A stretch of 64,000 bases of DNA from Bacteroides intestinalis (GTDB lineage: Bacteria > Bacteroidota > Bacteroidia > Bacteroidales > Bacteroidaceae), in NCBI RefSeq assembly GCF_003464595.1, contig NZ_QRZF01000003.1:434001-498000 (forward strand), written 5' to 3'. Position 1 is the first letter of the stretch. Every line of letters begins with the position of its first letter. A model generated the notes under the pieces. It was not told the origin of the DNA. It made no database searches and worked only from the letters and a program-made list of their open reading frames with translations. Positions 17,276-26,263 of this stretch are shown one piece after another. The position numbers and the translations under genes were made by a program.

Positions 17276-17932
17276 GTGAATAAAGAAGTTGCATTAGTCG
17301 TTTTTAGTGGTGGACAAGATTCTACTACTTGTCTGTTTTGGGCAAAACGTAAATTCAGAAAAGTGGTTGCCCTGAGCTTTTTGTACGGACAGAAACATGA
17401 GAAGGAAGTGGAACTGGCACGGGAAATAGCTCGTGATGCCGATGTGGAGTTTGAAGTAATGGATGTATCGTTCATCGGTAAGTTGGGACATAATTCTTTG
17501 ACGGATACTACCATGGTAATGGATCAGGAAAAGCCGACGGATAGTTTTCCTAATACGTTTGTACCGGGGCGCAATTTATTCTTCTTAAGTATTGCTGCCG
17601 TGTATGCTCGTGAACATGACATCAATCATATTGTGACGGGAGTGTCGCAAACTGACTTTAGTGGATATCCCGATTGCCGGGATGCCTTTATCAAATCGCT
17701 CAATGTGACCTTGAACCTGGCTATGGATGAACAGTTTGTAATTCATACTCCGCTGATGTGGATCGATAAAGCTGAAACCTGGGCATTGGCAGATAAATTG
17801 GGAGTACTTGACTTGATACGCAATAAAACCCTGACTTGTTATAATGGTATTCCGGGGGATGGCTGCGGACATTGTCCAGCATGTAAGTTACGCCGTGAAG
17901 GATTAGAGAAGTATTTAAGTCATAAATGCTAA
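17276..17932 (+). CDS. queC: 7-cyano-7-deazaguanine synthase QueC
   Basis: Encodes 218 residues from a GTG at 17276; no ATG fits, and the protein start [19 protein letters not shown] is full length. SGGQDS (residues 11-16) is the ATP-binding PP-loop. [19 protein letters not shown] near the C-terminus provides the four cysteines of the zinc site. QueC converts 7-carboxy-7-deazaguanine to preQ0 using ATP and ammonia. It lies between the precursor transporter and queF; queD and queE are not in the window. Confidence 0.96.
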   Translation: MNKEVALVVFSGGQDSTTCLFWAKRKFRKVVALSFLYGQKHEKEVELAREIARDADVEFEVMDVSFIGKLGHNSLTDTTMVMDQEKPTDSFPNTFVPGRNLFFLSIAAVYAREHDINHIVTGVSQTDFSGYPDCRDAFIKSLNVTLNLAMDEQFVIHTPLMWIDKAETWALADKLGVLDLIRNKTLTCYNGIPGDGCGHCPACKLRREGLEKYLSHKC

Positions 17933-17943
17933 AACTTTATATT

Positions 17944-18399
17944 ATGAGTGAATTGAAAGACCAATTATCCCTTTTGGGAAGAAAGACTGAATATAAACAG
18001 GATTATGCACCTGAAGTATTGGAGGCTTTTGATAATAAGCATCCGGGAAATGATTACTGGGTACGTTTCAATTGTCCGGAGTTTACCAGTTTGTGTCCCA
18101 TAACAGGGCAGCCGGATTTTGCGGAGATCCGTATCAGCTATATTCCTGATATTAAGATGGTGGAAAGCAAGAGTCTGAAACTTTACCTTTTCAGCTTTCG
18201 CAATCATGGTGCTTTCCACGAAGATTGTGTGAATATTATAATGAAAGACTTGATTCTACTAATGAATCCTAAATATATTGAGGTTACAGGCATTTTTACT
18301 CCACGCGGTGGTATTTCTATTTATCCTTATGCTAATTATGGGCGTCCGGATACGAAGTATGAACACATGGCGGAACATCGGTTGATGAATAGAGAATAA
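17944..18399 (+). CDS. queF: NADPH-dependent 7-cyano-7-deazaguanine reductase QueF (short type)
   Basis: Encodes 151 residues from the ATG at 17944 ([12 protein letters not shown]); an in-frame ATG at 17926 overlaps queC and would add six residues. It reduces preQ0 to preQ1. [16 protein letters not shown] carries the nucleophilic cysteine (51) and the acid aspartate (58) of the family, and [13 protein letters not shown] holds the conserved E/H substrate and NADPH site. Length agrees with the short, YkvM-like QueF group. It is the last gene before a strong terminator. Confidence 0.95.
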   Translation: MSELKDQLSLLGRKTEYKQDYAPEVLEAFDNKHPGNDYWVRFNCPEFTSLCPITGQPDFAEIRISYIPDIKMVESKSLKLYLFSFRNHGAFHEDCVNIIMKDLILLMNPKYIEVTGIFTPRGGISIYPYANYGRPDTKYEHMAEHRLMNRE

Positions 18400-18440
18400 A
18401 ACAGCAATGGGAGTGAATAAGCAACACTCCCATTGCTGTT
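18400..18440. terminator. Perfect 16-bp hairpin, bidirectional terminator
   Basis: AACAGCAATGGGAGTG (18400-18415) and CACTCCCATTGCTGTT (18425-18440) pair fully around a 9-nt loop. It directly follows the queF stop and also lies 7 nt past the stop of the converging lipoprotein gene. Confidence 0.85.
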
Positions 18441-18447
18441 TATTGAA

Positions 18448-18741
18448 TTATTTTTTAATGATTATCAGTTCAGCAGCTTTTAAGATTTCTTTTCCTCCAA
18501 TATTTTCTTTGATGCAAACCACTTCTACACTGTCTTCCAACAATACTCCGCATACTTTATCCCTATTGGCATCCATTGTACTGATATTGACTGTATCTCC
18601 TTTGCCGGTTATCAAGGTAATGTTATTCATAGTAGCGTCATATATTATTCCGTTGATAATATGGAATTTAGATGCTTGTTTACAAGCGGCAATGCTTCCT
18701 ATTGCAAGTGAGCAAACAAATAAGTAGGTTAACCTTTTCAT
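18448..18741 (-). CDS. Small lipoprotein of unknown function
   Basis: Encodes 97 residues from the ATG at 18741 (MKRLTYLFVCSLAIG) with a lipobox (SIAAC, cysteine 20). The mature part, about 77 residues, is beta-rich (FHIINGIIYDATMNNITLIT, DTVNISTMD, SVEVVCIKE) and ends in a helix-like KEILKAAELIIIKK. I do not recognise a family. It stands alone and converges on the queuosine operon. Confidence 0.7.
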   Translation of the reverse strand: MKRLTYLFVCSLAIGSIAACKQASKFHIINGIIYDATMNNITLITGKGDTVNISTMDANRDKVCGVLLEDSVEVVCIKENIGGKEILKAAELIIIKK

Positions 18742-18853
18742 AATATATAATTTTGTGATTGTTATTGAATACAAATGTAAATGTTTTTCTTACATGAATT
18801 TGATTTCCTAAGGAAAAAATTGCCATTTTTGAACAAAAGCGATTCTTGACTTG

Positions 18854-18870
18854 TTAGTCTAAAAGACTAA
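18854..18870. promoter_or_regulatory. Short palindrome in front of the sensor kinase gene
   Basis: TTAGTCT-AAA-AGACTAA, 7-bp arms, ending 10 nt before the ATG at 18881. It may be an operator or a small hairpin near the ribosome-binding region. Confidence 0.4.
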
Positions 18871-18880
18871 TTGCGAAATC

Positions 18881-21208
18881 ATGAGAATACTTCTGTATAT
18901 AAAGTGCCTTTTGTGTATCTTCTTATTATATTTCTCTTCTTCGGTATCGGCTGAGGATAAAAAAGAGATTTCCGGTACGGATTTGCTGATTATCAGTAGT
19001 TATGTATCGGGTGCTCCATGGAGTCAGACCATCATTTCACATATCATGCAAAAAGAGTATGACCGGAGAGATGTGAGTATGAAAGTAGAGTATATGAATA
19101 TTCTGACAATAGAAACCCCTGAGATACTGAATCAATATAAAGAAAATCTTTTTTCAACTTATGGCAATAATCCACCTAAAGCAGTATTGATGCTGGGAAA
19201 TGCTCCTTTGATATTACGGGATGAAATACGTAAACATTGGGGAGATATATCTTTGATAGTATGTGCTGAGAGCAGGTATATTGGACCCGATTCCACTTAT
19301 ATGTATAATCAGGTTGTTCCACAAAAAGATCGCATTTACCTGAATGATTTGCGTAAAGAGTATAATATGACCTTTCTGGGTGCGCGTGCTTTTATTCCCG
19401 AAAGTGTCCAGTTGATGCGTCGTATGATTCCGGCAATGAAGAGTCTGCTGTTGATTGGTGATCAGACTGACCGGGATATTGATTATGATCAGCAACTTTC
19501 TGAATTGATTAAGACGGAATATCCGGATCTTGATTATAAGTTTCTGTCGGCTGGTACATGGAGCCCGGATCAGTTGCTGGATACACTGCGACAAGTGGTT
19601 CCGGAGGAAACAGGTATTCTATTTGCTTCATGGTTCCACAAACGAATGTTTGCGGGTAATATGCTTATGATGGCAAACTCTTATAAGGTGATTGCCAATT
19701 CTACATTGCCTTGTCCGTTTTTTGCATTATCTTCTTCTATTTCAAGTATTGAAGAAGATGGGACTATAATAGGAGGGTGTGTATATGATATGAACCTGTA
19801 CTGTGAGGAAATTGTGAAGATGATTAATGCTGTAGCTGATGGCAAGCAAGCGTGGGATATTCCATATTATAATCCGAAGCCCATGGTTCTTTTTAACTAT
19901 CCTTACATGGTGGATTTTGGCTTGTCTCCTAAAAACTGTCCTCCGGGGACGGTTTATTTGAATGCTCCTCCTACCTTCCTCGAAAAGTACCAGTCTGCCT
20001 TGGTAGTAGGCAGTATTGTTTTATTGTTAGTTGTTCTCTTTTTCCAACTTCGGCGAAATAAGATTCTGGAACGACTTCAGTTGGTTGAACAGAATCAACG
20101 CTTCACTCACTCCAAAATGGCTATGGCATTGGAGGTTGTTGATTTACTACCCTGGCAATGGGATTTACGGACGGATGAAATCACATATAGTTCTTACAAA
20201 CCGATAGAACAGGGTAAAAAAGAAGTTTCGGAAATGACCTATACGACCGATATTAGCGACTATCTCACTTTTGTTTGTGAAGAAGACAGAGAACGTATCC
20301 GACAAATATTTAAAGATGTACGCGCTAATAAAGTTGCTAGAATTAAAGAAGAATATCGTGTCCATCGTCCGGGTAAAACGTACGATTCGGAAGACTGGAT
20401 GGAAGCACGTGCTTTTGTTGAACAATATGATGAAAAGGGAAACCCTTTGATCGTGGTGGGGTCATCATTGTTTATTACGGAGCGTAAGGCGGCAGAGCGT
20501 GAACTGATTGCTGCCAAAGAGCGTGCGGAAGAGTCCAACCGTCTGAAATCTGCCTTTCTTGCTAATATCAGTCATGAAATCCGCACTCCGTTGAATGCAA
20601 TTATTGGCTTCTCCAGTATATTGGCTATGACTGAAGATGAAGAAGAGAAGAAGGAGTATGTCAGCATCATAGAGAAGAATAATGGAATCTTGCTGCAACT
20701 TATCAATGATGTTCTGGACTTATCCAAGATTGAGGCCGGAGTTCTTGATTTGTATTATTCGGAATTTGGATTAAATGGAGTGCTAGCAACCTTGAAGGGA
20801 GTTGTTGAGTCTCGTTTGCAGGATGGGGTTGATCTGATTTTTGAGCCGGGGATGCCGGATGATTATGTTGTTTATTCAGAGAAAAACAGACTTCAACAAT
20901 TGGTTTTGAACTTCCTGACTAATGCTTGTAAATTTACATCGACCGGCAGCATCTGCTATGGCTATGAAGTGCGTGAAAAAGACATCTATTATTATGTAAC
21001 TGATACGGGAACTGGTATTCCGGAAGATAAACTCCATCTTATATTCGAACGTTTCATCAAGTTGGATAGCTTTAAGCAGGGCACTGGTTTAGGTTTGCCT
21101 ATTTGCCAGCTCATTATTCAGAATATGGGAGGCGAAATCGGAGTGAATTCTAAATTGGGAGAAGGTTCTACATTTTGGTTTACGCTTCCCCTCAAACCAA
21201 AACAGTAA
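18881..21208 (+). CDS. Membrane sensor histidine kinase with ABC-substrate-binding-like sensor domain
   Basis: Encodes 775 residues. A signal/anchor at 1-24 is followed by a periplasmic domain to about 360 (LLIISSYVSGAPWSQTII, AVLMLGNAPLI, LLLIGDQTDRDIDY, GILFASWF), which resembles the ABC substrate-binding-like sensor domains. A membrane helix lies at about 373-391, then a coiled coil, a PAS domain (about 410-535), the HisKA region with SHEIRTP (histidine 565), and the HATPase with NFLTNACKF (asparagine 681), DTGTGIP and GTGLGLP. There is no receiver or DNA-binding domain, so a partner response regulator must be encoded elsewhere. It has no operon partner; a link to the neighbouring glycan genes is possible but not shown. 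Confidence 0.88.
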   Translation: MRILLYIKCLLCIFLLYFSSSVSAEDKKEISGTDLLIISSYVSGAPWSQTIISHIMQKEYDRRDVSMKVEYMNILTIETPEILNQYKENLFSTYGNNPPKAVLMLGNAPLILRDEIRKHWGDISLIVCAESRYIGPDSTYMYNQVVPQKDRIYLNDLRKEYNMTFLGARAFIPESVQLMRRMIPAMKSLLLIGDQTDRDIDYDQQLSELIKTEYPDLDYKFLSAGTWSPDQLLDTLRQVVPEETGILFASWFHKRMFAGNMLMMANSYKVIANSTLPCPFFALSSSISSIEEDGTIIGGCVYDMNLYCEEIVKMINAVADGKQAWDIPYYNPKPMVLFNYPYMVDFGLSPKNCPPGTVYLNAPPTFLEKYQSALVVGSIVLLLVVLFFQLRRNKILERLQLVEQNQRFTHSKMAMALEVVDLLPWQWDLRTDEITYSSYKPIEQGKKEVSEMTYTTDISDYLTFVCEEDRERIRQIFKDVRANKVARIKEEYRVHRPGKTYDSEDWMEARAFVEQYDEKGNPLIVVGSSLFITERKAAERELIAAKERAEESNRLKSAFLANISHEIRTPLNAIIGFSSILAMTEDEEEKKEYVSIIEKNNGILLQLINDVLDLSKIEAGVLDLYYSEFGLNGVLATLKGVVESRLQDGVDLIFEPGMPDDYVVYSEKNRLQQLVLNFLTNACKFTSTGSICYGYEVREKDIYYYVTDTGTGIPEDKLHLIFERFIKLDSFKQGTGLGLPICQLIIQNMGGEIGVNSKLGEGSTFWFTLPLKPKQ

Positions 21209-21226
21209 GAGGGGATAGCGTTGCTT

Positions 21227-22450
21227 CTATATGACAGCTTTATTTTCAATTAAGTTCTTCAATCGAACCAAGGCTTCGATATAATAATAGTCTGCATAAA
21301 TGATGGCGGCATCTATTTCTGAATTATTCGGTAAGTGTCCGGTGGAGTGGAGGAGGAATGCCGGCTTGCTTTTGCCGCATTGATACTTGTCCGAACTCAG
21401 GCTTGCCAACATTTTTATAGCGGCATCCTTATATTCATCCCCTTTTTTACCGGGCAGATATGTGGAGAGTTCCAGCAATGCGGATGCGGTTACACTTGCA
21501 GCGGAGGCATCACGTGGGACATTCGGGATATTGGGGTCATCAAAATCCCAGTAAGGCACATAGTCTTCCGGTAATCTTTCCAAATATACATCTGTTACTT
21601 TCTGTACGAAATCCAGATACCGCGGATCTAACGTTTCCCGGTAAACTATTGTATATCCATAGATAGCCCACGCCTGTCCGCGTGCCCACATGGTATTGTC
21701 TGCATATCCCTGATGTGTAACTCCTTTTATGAAGTCGCCCGTCAAAGTATCATAGACAGCGACATGATAGGAAGTGTAGTCGGGACGGAACTGATATTTC
21801 ATAGTCTTATCGGCGTGCGACACGGCTATATCTGCCAGATATGGATTTCCTCCGTTCTTGGCAGCCCAGAAAAGCATTTCCAGGTTTATCATATTATCCA
21901 TGATAGTATTGTGTCCACCGAACATTTCTATATTGCGTGGCCATGAAAGTATAGTACCTGCACGAGGTCTGAACAAAGTTGCCAGTGAATCTGCTGTGTC
22001 CAGAATCACTTGTTTGTATTCCGGGTTATGTGTCAACCGATATCCATTGCCATAGCTGCAAAAGATCAGAAAACCCAGGTCATGGTCGTATGCCGGAATC
22101 TGTGACAGGAACTTCAACGGTTCGGTGAATTTCTCTGCTTCCTCCTTTATGGCTGCTTTACCGGTATATTCGTAATCATACCATAAAACTCCCGGCCAGA
22201 AGCCACTGCACCATTCATCCTTTGTTGCTTTTCGGCAATGCCAGGTGTTGAGGCTGTCCATGATGTTACGGGGCATCATCGAGTAGTCGATAGTACCTTC
22301 TGCCGCTTTTAGTTCTGTTAAAGTGCGTTGTACCTGGGCGTCACAGTAATCCAGCGCCTCATATACATCCACATCCATTCCTTTCTCGGGCATGTTGCAA
22401 GCTGTAAACATGCACAGGCATGCACCGAACAGTAGTTCTTTTGTTTTCAT
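21227..22450 (-). CDS. GH88 unsaturated glucuronyl hydrolase lipoprotein
   Basis: Encodes 407 residues with a lipobox (FTAC, cysteine 18). The GH88 (alpha/alpha)6 barrel shows WCSGFWPGVLWYDYEYTG, YDHDLGFLIFCSYGNG (aspartate 124), GGHNTIMDNMINLEMLFWAA (aspartate 185), and NTMWARGQAWAIYGY. The two aspartates match the essential pair of bacterial unsaturated glucuronyl hydrolases. The family hydrates the 4,5-unsaturated uronic acid made by polysaccharide lyases and so releases it. It is the last gene of a unit with GH43 (13 nt gap) and lies in the same motif-defined regulon as the lyase at 44628, which would make its substrate. Confidence 0.9.
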   Translation of the reverse strand: MKTKELLFGACLCMFTACNMPEKGMDVDVYEALDYCDAQVQRTLTELKAAEGTIDYSMMPRNIMDSLNTWHCRKATKDEWCSGFWPGVLWYDYEYTGKAAIKEEAEKFTEPLKFLSQIPAYDHDLGFLIFCSYGNGYRLTHNPEYKQVILDTADSLATLFRPRAGTILSWPRNIEMFGGHNTIMDNMINLEMLFWAAKNGGNPYLADIAVSHADKTMKYQFRPDYTSYHVAVYDTLTGDFIKGVTHQGYADNTMWARGQAWAIYGYTIVYRETLDPRYLDFVQKVTDVYLERLPEDYVPYWDFDDPNIPNVPRDASAASVTASALLELSTYLPGKKGDEYKDAAIKMLASLSSDKYQCGKSKPAFLLHSTGHLPNNSEIDAAIIYADYYYIEALVRLKNLIENKAVI

Positions 22451-22463
22451 ATAATCAGTCTTT

Positions 22464-24113
22464 TTATTTATCTATGTGAAACCAGTCGGCATCTACCCAT
22501 CCCCGTTCCTTACCATAAGGAGTGGTACTGAATAGCCCTACTTTGGCACCTATCCATTTTCCCTGACGGGCTGTGAAAGGTATACCTATTGCTTTATATT
22601 TCTTACCATCCAGGCTGTAATAGAAGTGGCAGATACCGCCTTTTTCTATTTTTACGCGTAGATAGATGTCTCTTTCGTAGTTGGGTAACAACCCTGCTTC
22701 GTACTTTCTGCTGACAGGTAATTCTGCCAGGCGAGTAACTGTTTCGGGTGTCTTTTGCTCTGCATCTTTGCAGGTCACTTGCTTCAGTATAAATTTATCG
22801 CACTCTTTCTCTACTCCGAGGTAGCAATAGTCCCAGCCCATCACAATCAATCCGGATTGCTGTCCGTCCATTTTGGCGGAAACTTTTAGTTTGGTAGTTG
22901 CTGTGAACTCTTCTGCCATGAATTTCTGCAATAAAAGGTTCGGTACTTCCCAGAAATTCACAAAGTTCTTGGAGAGAATATGTCCGTAAATACGGATGAA
23001 TCCCAGGTCGGAAGTATATCCGAATGTATCCTGATAATTGGCATGCCATTCCCATTGTAGTCCTAACTGGCGGGTATTGAACTCGTCGCTGTCCGCAGGT
23101 GTTTCTACCGGGTAATTCTTGCCTACATTGGGCTTTTTATAACGGGTTACGGGTTCGCCACAACCATCGCCGTCCTTATCTTCTCCAATTACAGGCCAGT
23201 CGTTTACCCACTTCATCGGATTCAGGTGAACGACACGCCCGTACATGGCTTTATCCTGAAAGTGAACGAACCAGGATTCCCCTGTCTGTGTATCAACCCA
23301 TGCACCTTGATGAGGACCATTGATGTCGGTAGAACCTTGTGCCATGACAATCTTCTTTTCATAAGGGCCGTATATATTCCGTGAACGCAATACTAACTGC
23401 CATCCGGTTGCCACTCCTCCTGCCGGAGCAAAAATGTAGTAGTAGCCGTTCCGCTTATAGAGTTTGGGGCCTTCAATTGTATGGTTGATTCCATCATTAC
23501 CATCAAAGACCAGTACCGAACCACTGATCACTTTTGTTCCTTCTGCATTCATCTCACAAATTGTGATAACACTGTTCAGTGCGGCACGACTTCCTGCCCA
23601 TGCGTGTACCAGATATACTTTTCCATCTTCATCCCATAGTGGAGCAGGGTCTATCATGCCACGACCGACTTTTACCAATATCGGTTTCTCCCATTCTCCG
23701 GCCGGATCTTTGGTCTTTACCATGAAGATGCCATGATCCGGATCTCCCCAATAGATATAAAACTCTCCATTATGATGGCGGATGGATGGTGCCCAAACAC
23801 CTTTTCCATGCTGGGGAGCATTGAAGAACTCGATGGGTTCTATCTGTTTCAACGCATAGCCTGCATATTTCCAGTTAACCAAGTCTTTGGAATGGAGAAT
23901 GGGTAAACCAGGAGCACATCCGAAGCTGGAAGCCGTCATATAAAAATCTTCACCTGCCGCGCAGACATCCGGATCGGAATAATCGGCATGCAGCACCGGA
24001 TTGATGTATGTACCATCCTTCTGGTCAGATACCCAGGCTTTGGATACATATTGGGCTTCCGCCTGCCAACAGGCAGCGCATAGCAATGTCGTAAGCAGAA
24101 ATATCTTTTTCAT
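22464..24113 (-). CDS. GH43 family glycosidase with C-terminal beta-sandwich
   Basis: Encodes 549 residues with a cleavable signal (CCWQAEAQ region). The five-blade propeller covers about 30-330. Expected catalytic residues: base in ADYSDPDV (aspartate 47), modulator in GMIDPAP (aspartate 155), acid in IEGPKLY (glutamate 214). Residues about 335-549 form the beta-sandwich common in this GH43 group (QSGLIVMGWDYCYLGVEKE). It resembles GH43_12-like beta-xylosidase/alpha-L-arabinofuranosidase sequences; specificity is inferred as arabinofuranoside. It is the first gene of a unit with GH88, and a regulon element lies about 100 nt upstream. Confidence 0.88.
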   Translation of the reverse strand: MKKIFLLTTLLCAACWQAEAQYVSKAWVSDQKDGTYINPVLHADYSDPDVCAAGEDFYMTASSFGCAPGLPILHSKDLVNWKYAGYALKQIEPIEFFNAPQHGKGVWAPSIRHHNGEFYIYWGDPDHGIFMVKTKDPAGEWEKPILVKVGRGMIDPAPLWDEDGKVYLVHAWAGSRAALNSVITICEMNAEGTKVISGSVLVFDGNDGINHTIEGPKLYKRNGYYYIFAPAGGVATGWQLVLRSRNIYGPYEKKIVMAQGSTDINGPHQGAWVDTQTGESWFVHFQDKAMYGRVVHLNPMKWVNDWPVIGEDKDGDGCGEPVTRYKKPNVGKNYPVETPADSDEFNTRQLGLQWEWHANYQDTFGYTSDLGFIRIYGHILSKNFVNFWEVPNLLLQKFMAEEFTATTKLKVSAKMDGQQSGLIVMGWDYCYLGVEKECDKFILKQVTCKDAEQKTPETVTRLAELPVSRKYEAGLLPNYERDIYLRVKIEKGGICHFYYSLDGKKYKAIGIPFTARQGKWIGAKVGLFSTTPYGKERGWVDADWFHIDK

Positions 24114-24216
24114 CTTTTTATTTACCTTTTTAAATATCCTGAAAACAAAGATTTTACCTATACAAACTCTTACCTTTATCTACTGAAAATAATCTTAATG
24201 CGTTATTTGCCTATTA

Positions 24217-24244
24217 ATACGAGCGAATCTGTTTATTCACTCAA
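24217..24244 (-). promoter_or_regulatory. Regulon element 1 (TGAGTG-N16-CGTATT)
   Basis: On the minus strand: TTGAGTG, 16 nt, CGTATTAATA, facing the GH43-GH88 unit. First of seven copies (others at 26230, 29301, 32223, 35352, 44465, 44572). It lies 103 nt before the start codon, the longest distance of the set. Confidence 0.75.
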
Positions 24245-24258
24245 TGGAATATCATATT

Positions 24259-26202
24259 TTATAATCTTTCTCCTTTGTACCTTTTATACTTCTTCATTTC
24301 CTGCCTGTCTATAGGTACCAGTCGTATGGCAGCCCCACCACTGGGTTTCAGCTGGAACTTCATGGTTTGTGAAGCATTGACAAGCAGATAAGTACATTTT
24401 ACCTGTGTACTTGTTTTTATCTTTTCTCCTCCATCCGTATAGATGCAGGCGAGGTAATTCTTTTCTTTATCGAGGAACGTGAGAGGAATTTCTTCTTCAG
24501 AACCTTCATTGTTGGTCATTGCTGCAACAAACCATTCCTGACCTTTCCGGCGTGCCATTGTTATGTTTTTGCCGGGAGCGCCATCCAATACTTTCGTATC
24601 GTCGAATACGGTTTGCAAGTTCTCAAACCATTCTATTTCCGGTTCTCCGTGATAGAACGATGGTTTGTCATACCAGAAGATAGTTTGCAGAGGGCTGTAG
24701 AACACGAGGGATGCTGCCAGTTGATGAGCATGAGTTGTTTTCAGCCGTTTGTCGAAATAACAGATCGTATAGTCGGCTGCACCGTTTATCATACGAGTGA
24801 AGGGGAGCGTGACATTATGAGTTGCATCGGGAAATTCTTCGTTTCCACAAATGCCTTCCTGAGTTAATAAATTCGGATAAGTACGGCTGAAACCTGAAGG
24901 GCGATATTCATCATGGATATTCATCAGCAGATGATTTTCTGCCGCCAAGCGAACCATGTCGTGCATCCAGGTTGCCCAGCGATGGCTGGCGTATTGTACG
25001 AAACCGGATTTCACTCCGACAATTCCCCATTCGCGAAGCAATGGGAAAAGTTCACGCATTTGCTTCATGAGTGCATGCTGGTTTACGTACACCCAGATAC
25101 CAACTCCTTTTTCCTTACCATAAGCTATTACACGGGGCATATCCAGTTTGGCAACCACTTTTGTGGCATCCCCGTCATGTGAAGTACAGGGCATATACCA
25201 TTGCCAGTCGAAAAGCATATACGGGATATTGTGTGCTGCACAGAAATCGATGGTTGCAATGGCTCCTTGAGTTGTGATGCTGGTTTCACGCATAATTTTG
25301 CCAGGCTTCACCCATGCGGCGGCATTAGCAATTTCACACGGCGGATTCAAATTTTGGATGATATCATTGTGTTCCAGCAATTCACCCGGTTTGTCGGCTG
25401 CCATGACTATCTTCCAGGGAGTGGCATAATAAGTCACCACATCCACGGGGCTATACATTACAGAAGTCAGTGTGTTCTTCTTGTCTGTGGAGGCAAGGTA
25501 CTTGGTCAAACACCAATCGTCTACGTCGGCATCTGCCAGTGCGGCCCATTTGCCATTCGGGAGTTCCAGAGTAAGGGCACGTTCTACCGGATGTTTGATA
25601 TCATCAATGTTCAGGTATTCGAAGAAAGCTTGTGCCCATTGTTCGGTCCATGCTTTTGTACCTGCCGGTAAGGTATATTCTGTGAGATCACCTACTACTT
25701 TATGAAAGATAGCCTTCGGGTGTTCCGGGAAGAAATAGCGGAAAGCCACTCCTTCATTATAGGCACGCACTTCAATATTGAGCCGGTAGCCGGAGTTATC
25801 TTTTTTGGAGAGATAAAGGGTGCCGGTCCGGTAATGATCGCGTATATTGCTACGTTCACCGTAAAGTGGCTGCCAGGTGATGTCTGTTTCGGGTTGGTAA
25901 GTCACAGAGTCCACTTCCAGATTGTCCATCCAGCAGGCAGGCTGTTTTAGGTTTCGTGCTCCCAGAGCCATTTCCCATATCCGGTTGTCCAGTTCCAGTC
26001 CGGCACGTGATTCATTGACTATGGGTTGTGATTTGTAATCTACCCGATAACAAAGTTCGTTTACCGCAGGTGAAACCTGCTTCTGGTAAAATGCTATTTC
26101 ATGTGTTCCGTCAGGAGATGCCAGCTTTAGTTCCTTGCTGTTGTCTGCAAAGAGGGAAGGAGCGAGAGCTAACATAATAATTGCTGAGCCGATAGTCTTC
26201 AT
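24259..26202 (-). CDS. GH97 family glycosidase, unusual active-site signature
   Basis: Encodes 647 residues with a signal peptide (SLFADN). The GH97 N-terminal beta-sandwich runs to about 290, then the barrel: TTQGAIATIDFCAAHNIPYM, MLFDWQWY, GVGIWVYVNQ, GIVGVKSGFVQY (397-404 region), LMNIHDEYRPSGFSRTYPN, LTQEGICGNEE, and a C-terminal sandwich. GH97 contains inverting alpha-glucosidases (SusB) and retaining alpha-galactosidases. Retaining members have an aspartate nucleophile directly after the GVK strand (VDF); here it is SGF. SusB-like HEAVRPTG is replaced by HDEYRPSG. So neither classical signature is intact and specificity is open. It stands alone behind its own regulon element. Confidence 0.85.
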   Translation of the reverse strand: MKTIGSAIIMLALAPSLFADNSKELKLASPDGTHEIAFYQKQVSPAVNELCYRVDYKSQPIVNESRAGLELDNRIWEMALGARNLKQPACWMDNLEVDSVTYQPETDITWQPLYGERSNIRDHYRTGTLYLSKKDNSGYRLNIEVRAYNEGVAFRYFFPEHPKAIFHKVVGDLTEYTLPAGTKAWTEQWAQAFFEYLNIDDIKHPVERALTLELPNGKWAALADADVDDWCLTKYLASTDKKNTLTSVMYSPVDVVTYYATPWKIVMAADKPGELLEHNDIIQNLNPPCEIANAAAWVKPGKIMRETSITTQGAIATIDFCAAHNIPYMLFDWQWYMPCTSHDGDATKVVAKLDMPRVIAYGKEKGVGIWVYVNQHALMKQMRELFPLLREWGIVGVKSGFVQYASHRWATWMHDMVRLAAENHLLMNIHDEYRPSGFSRTYPNLLTQEGICGNEEFPDATHNVTLPFTRMINGAADYTICYFDKRLKTTHAHQLAASLVFYSPLQTIFWYDKPSFYHGEPEIEWFENLQTVFDDTKVLDGAPGKNITMARRKGQEWFVAAMTNNEGSEEEIPLTFLDKEKNYLACIYTDGGEKIKTSTQVKCTYLLVNASQTMKFQLKPSGGAAIRLVPIDRQEMKKYKRYKGERL

Positions 26203-26229
26203 ATCTTCGTATTTATTGTTTTTATATAA

Positions 26230-26257
26230 ATACGATTTGGGATATGAGGATACTCAA
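26230..26257 (-). promoter_or_regulatory. Regulon element 2 (TGAGTA-N16-CGTATT)
   Basis: Minus strand TTGAGTA, 16 nt, CGTATTTATA, ending 27 nt before the GH97 start codon. The CGTATTTAT part also forms a 10-bp inverted repeat with 26207-26216 (TCGTATTTAT / ATAAATACGA). Confidence 0.75.
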
Positions 26258-26263
26258 TGTATT

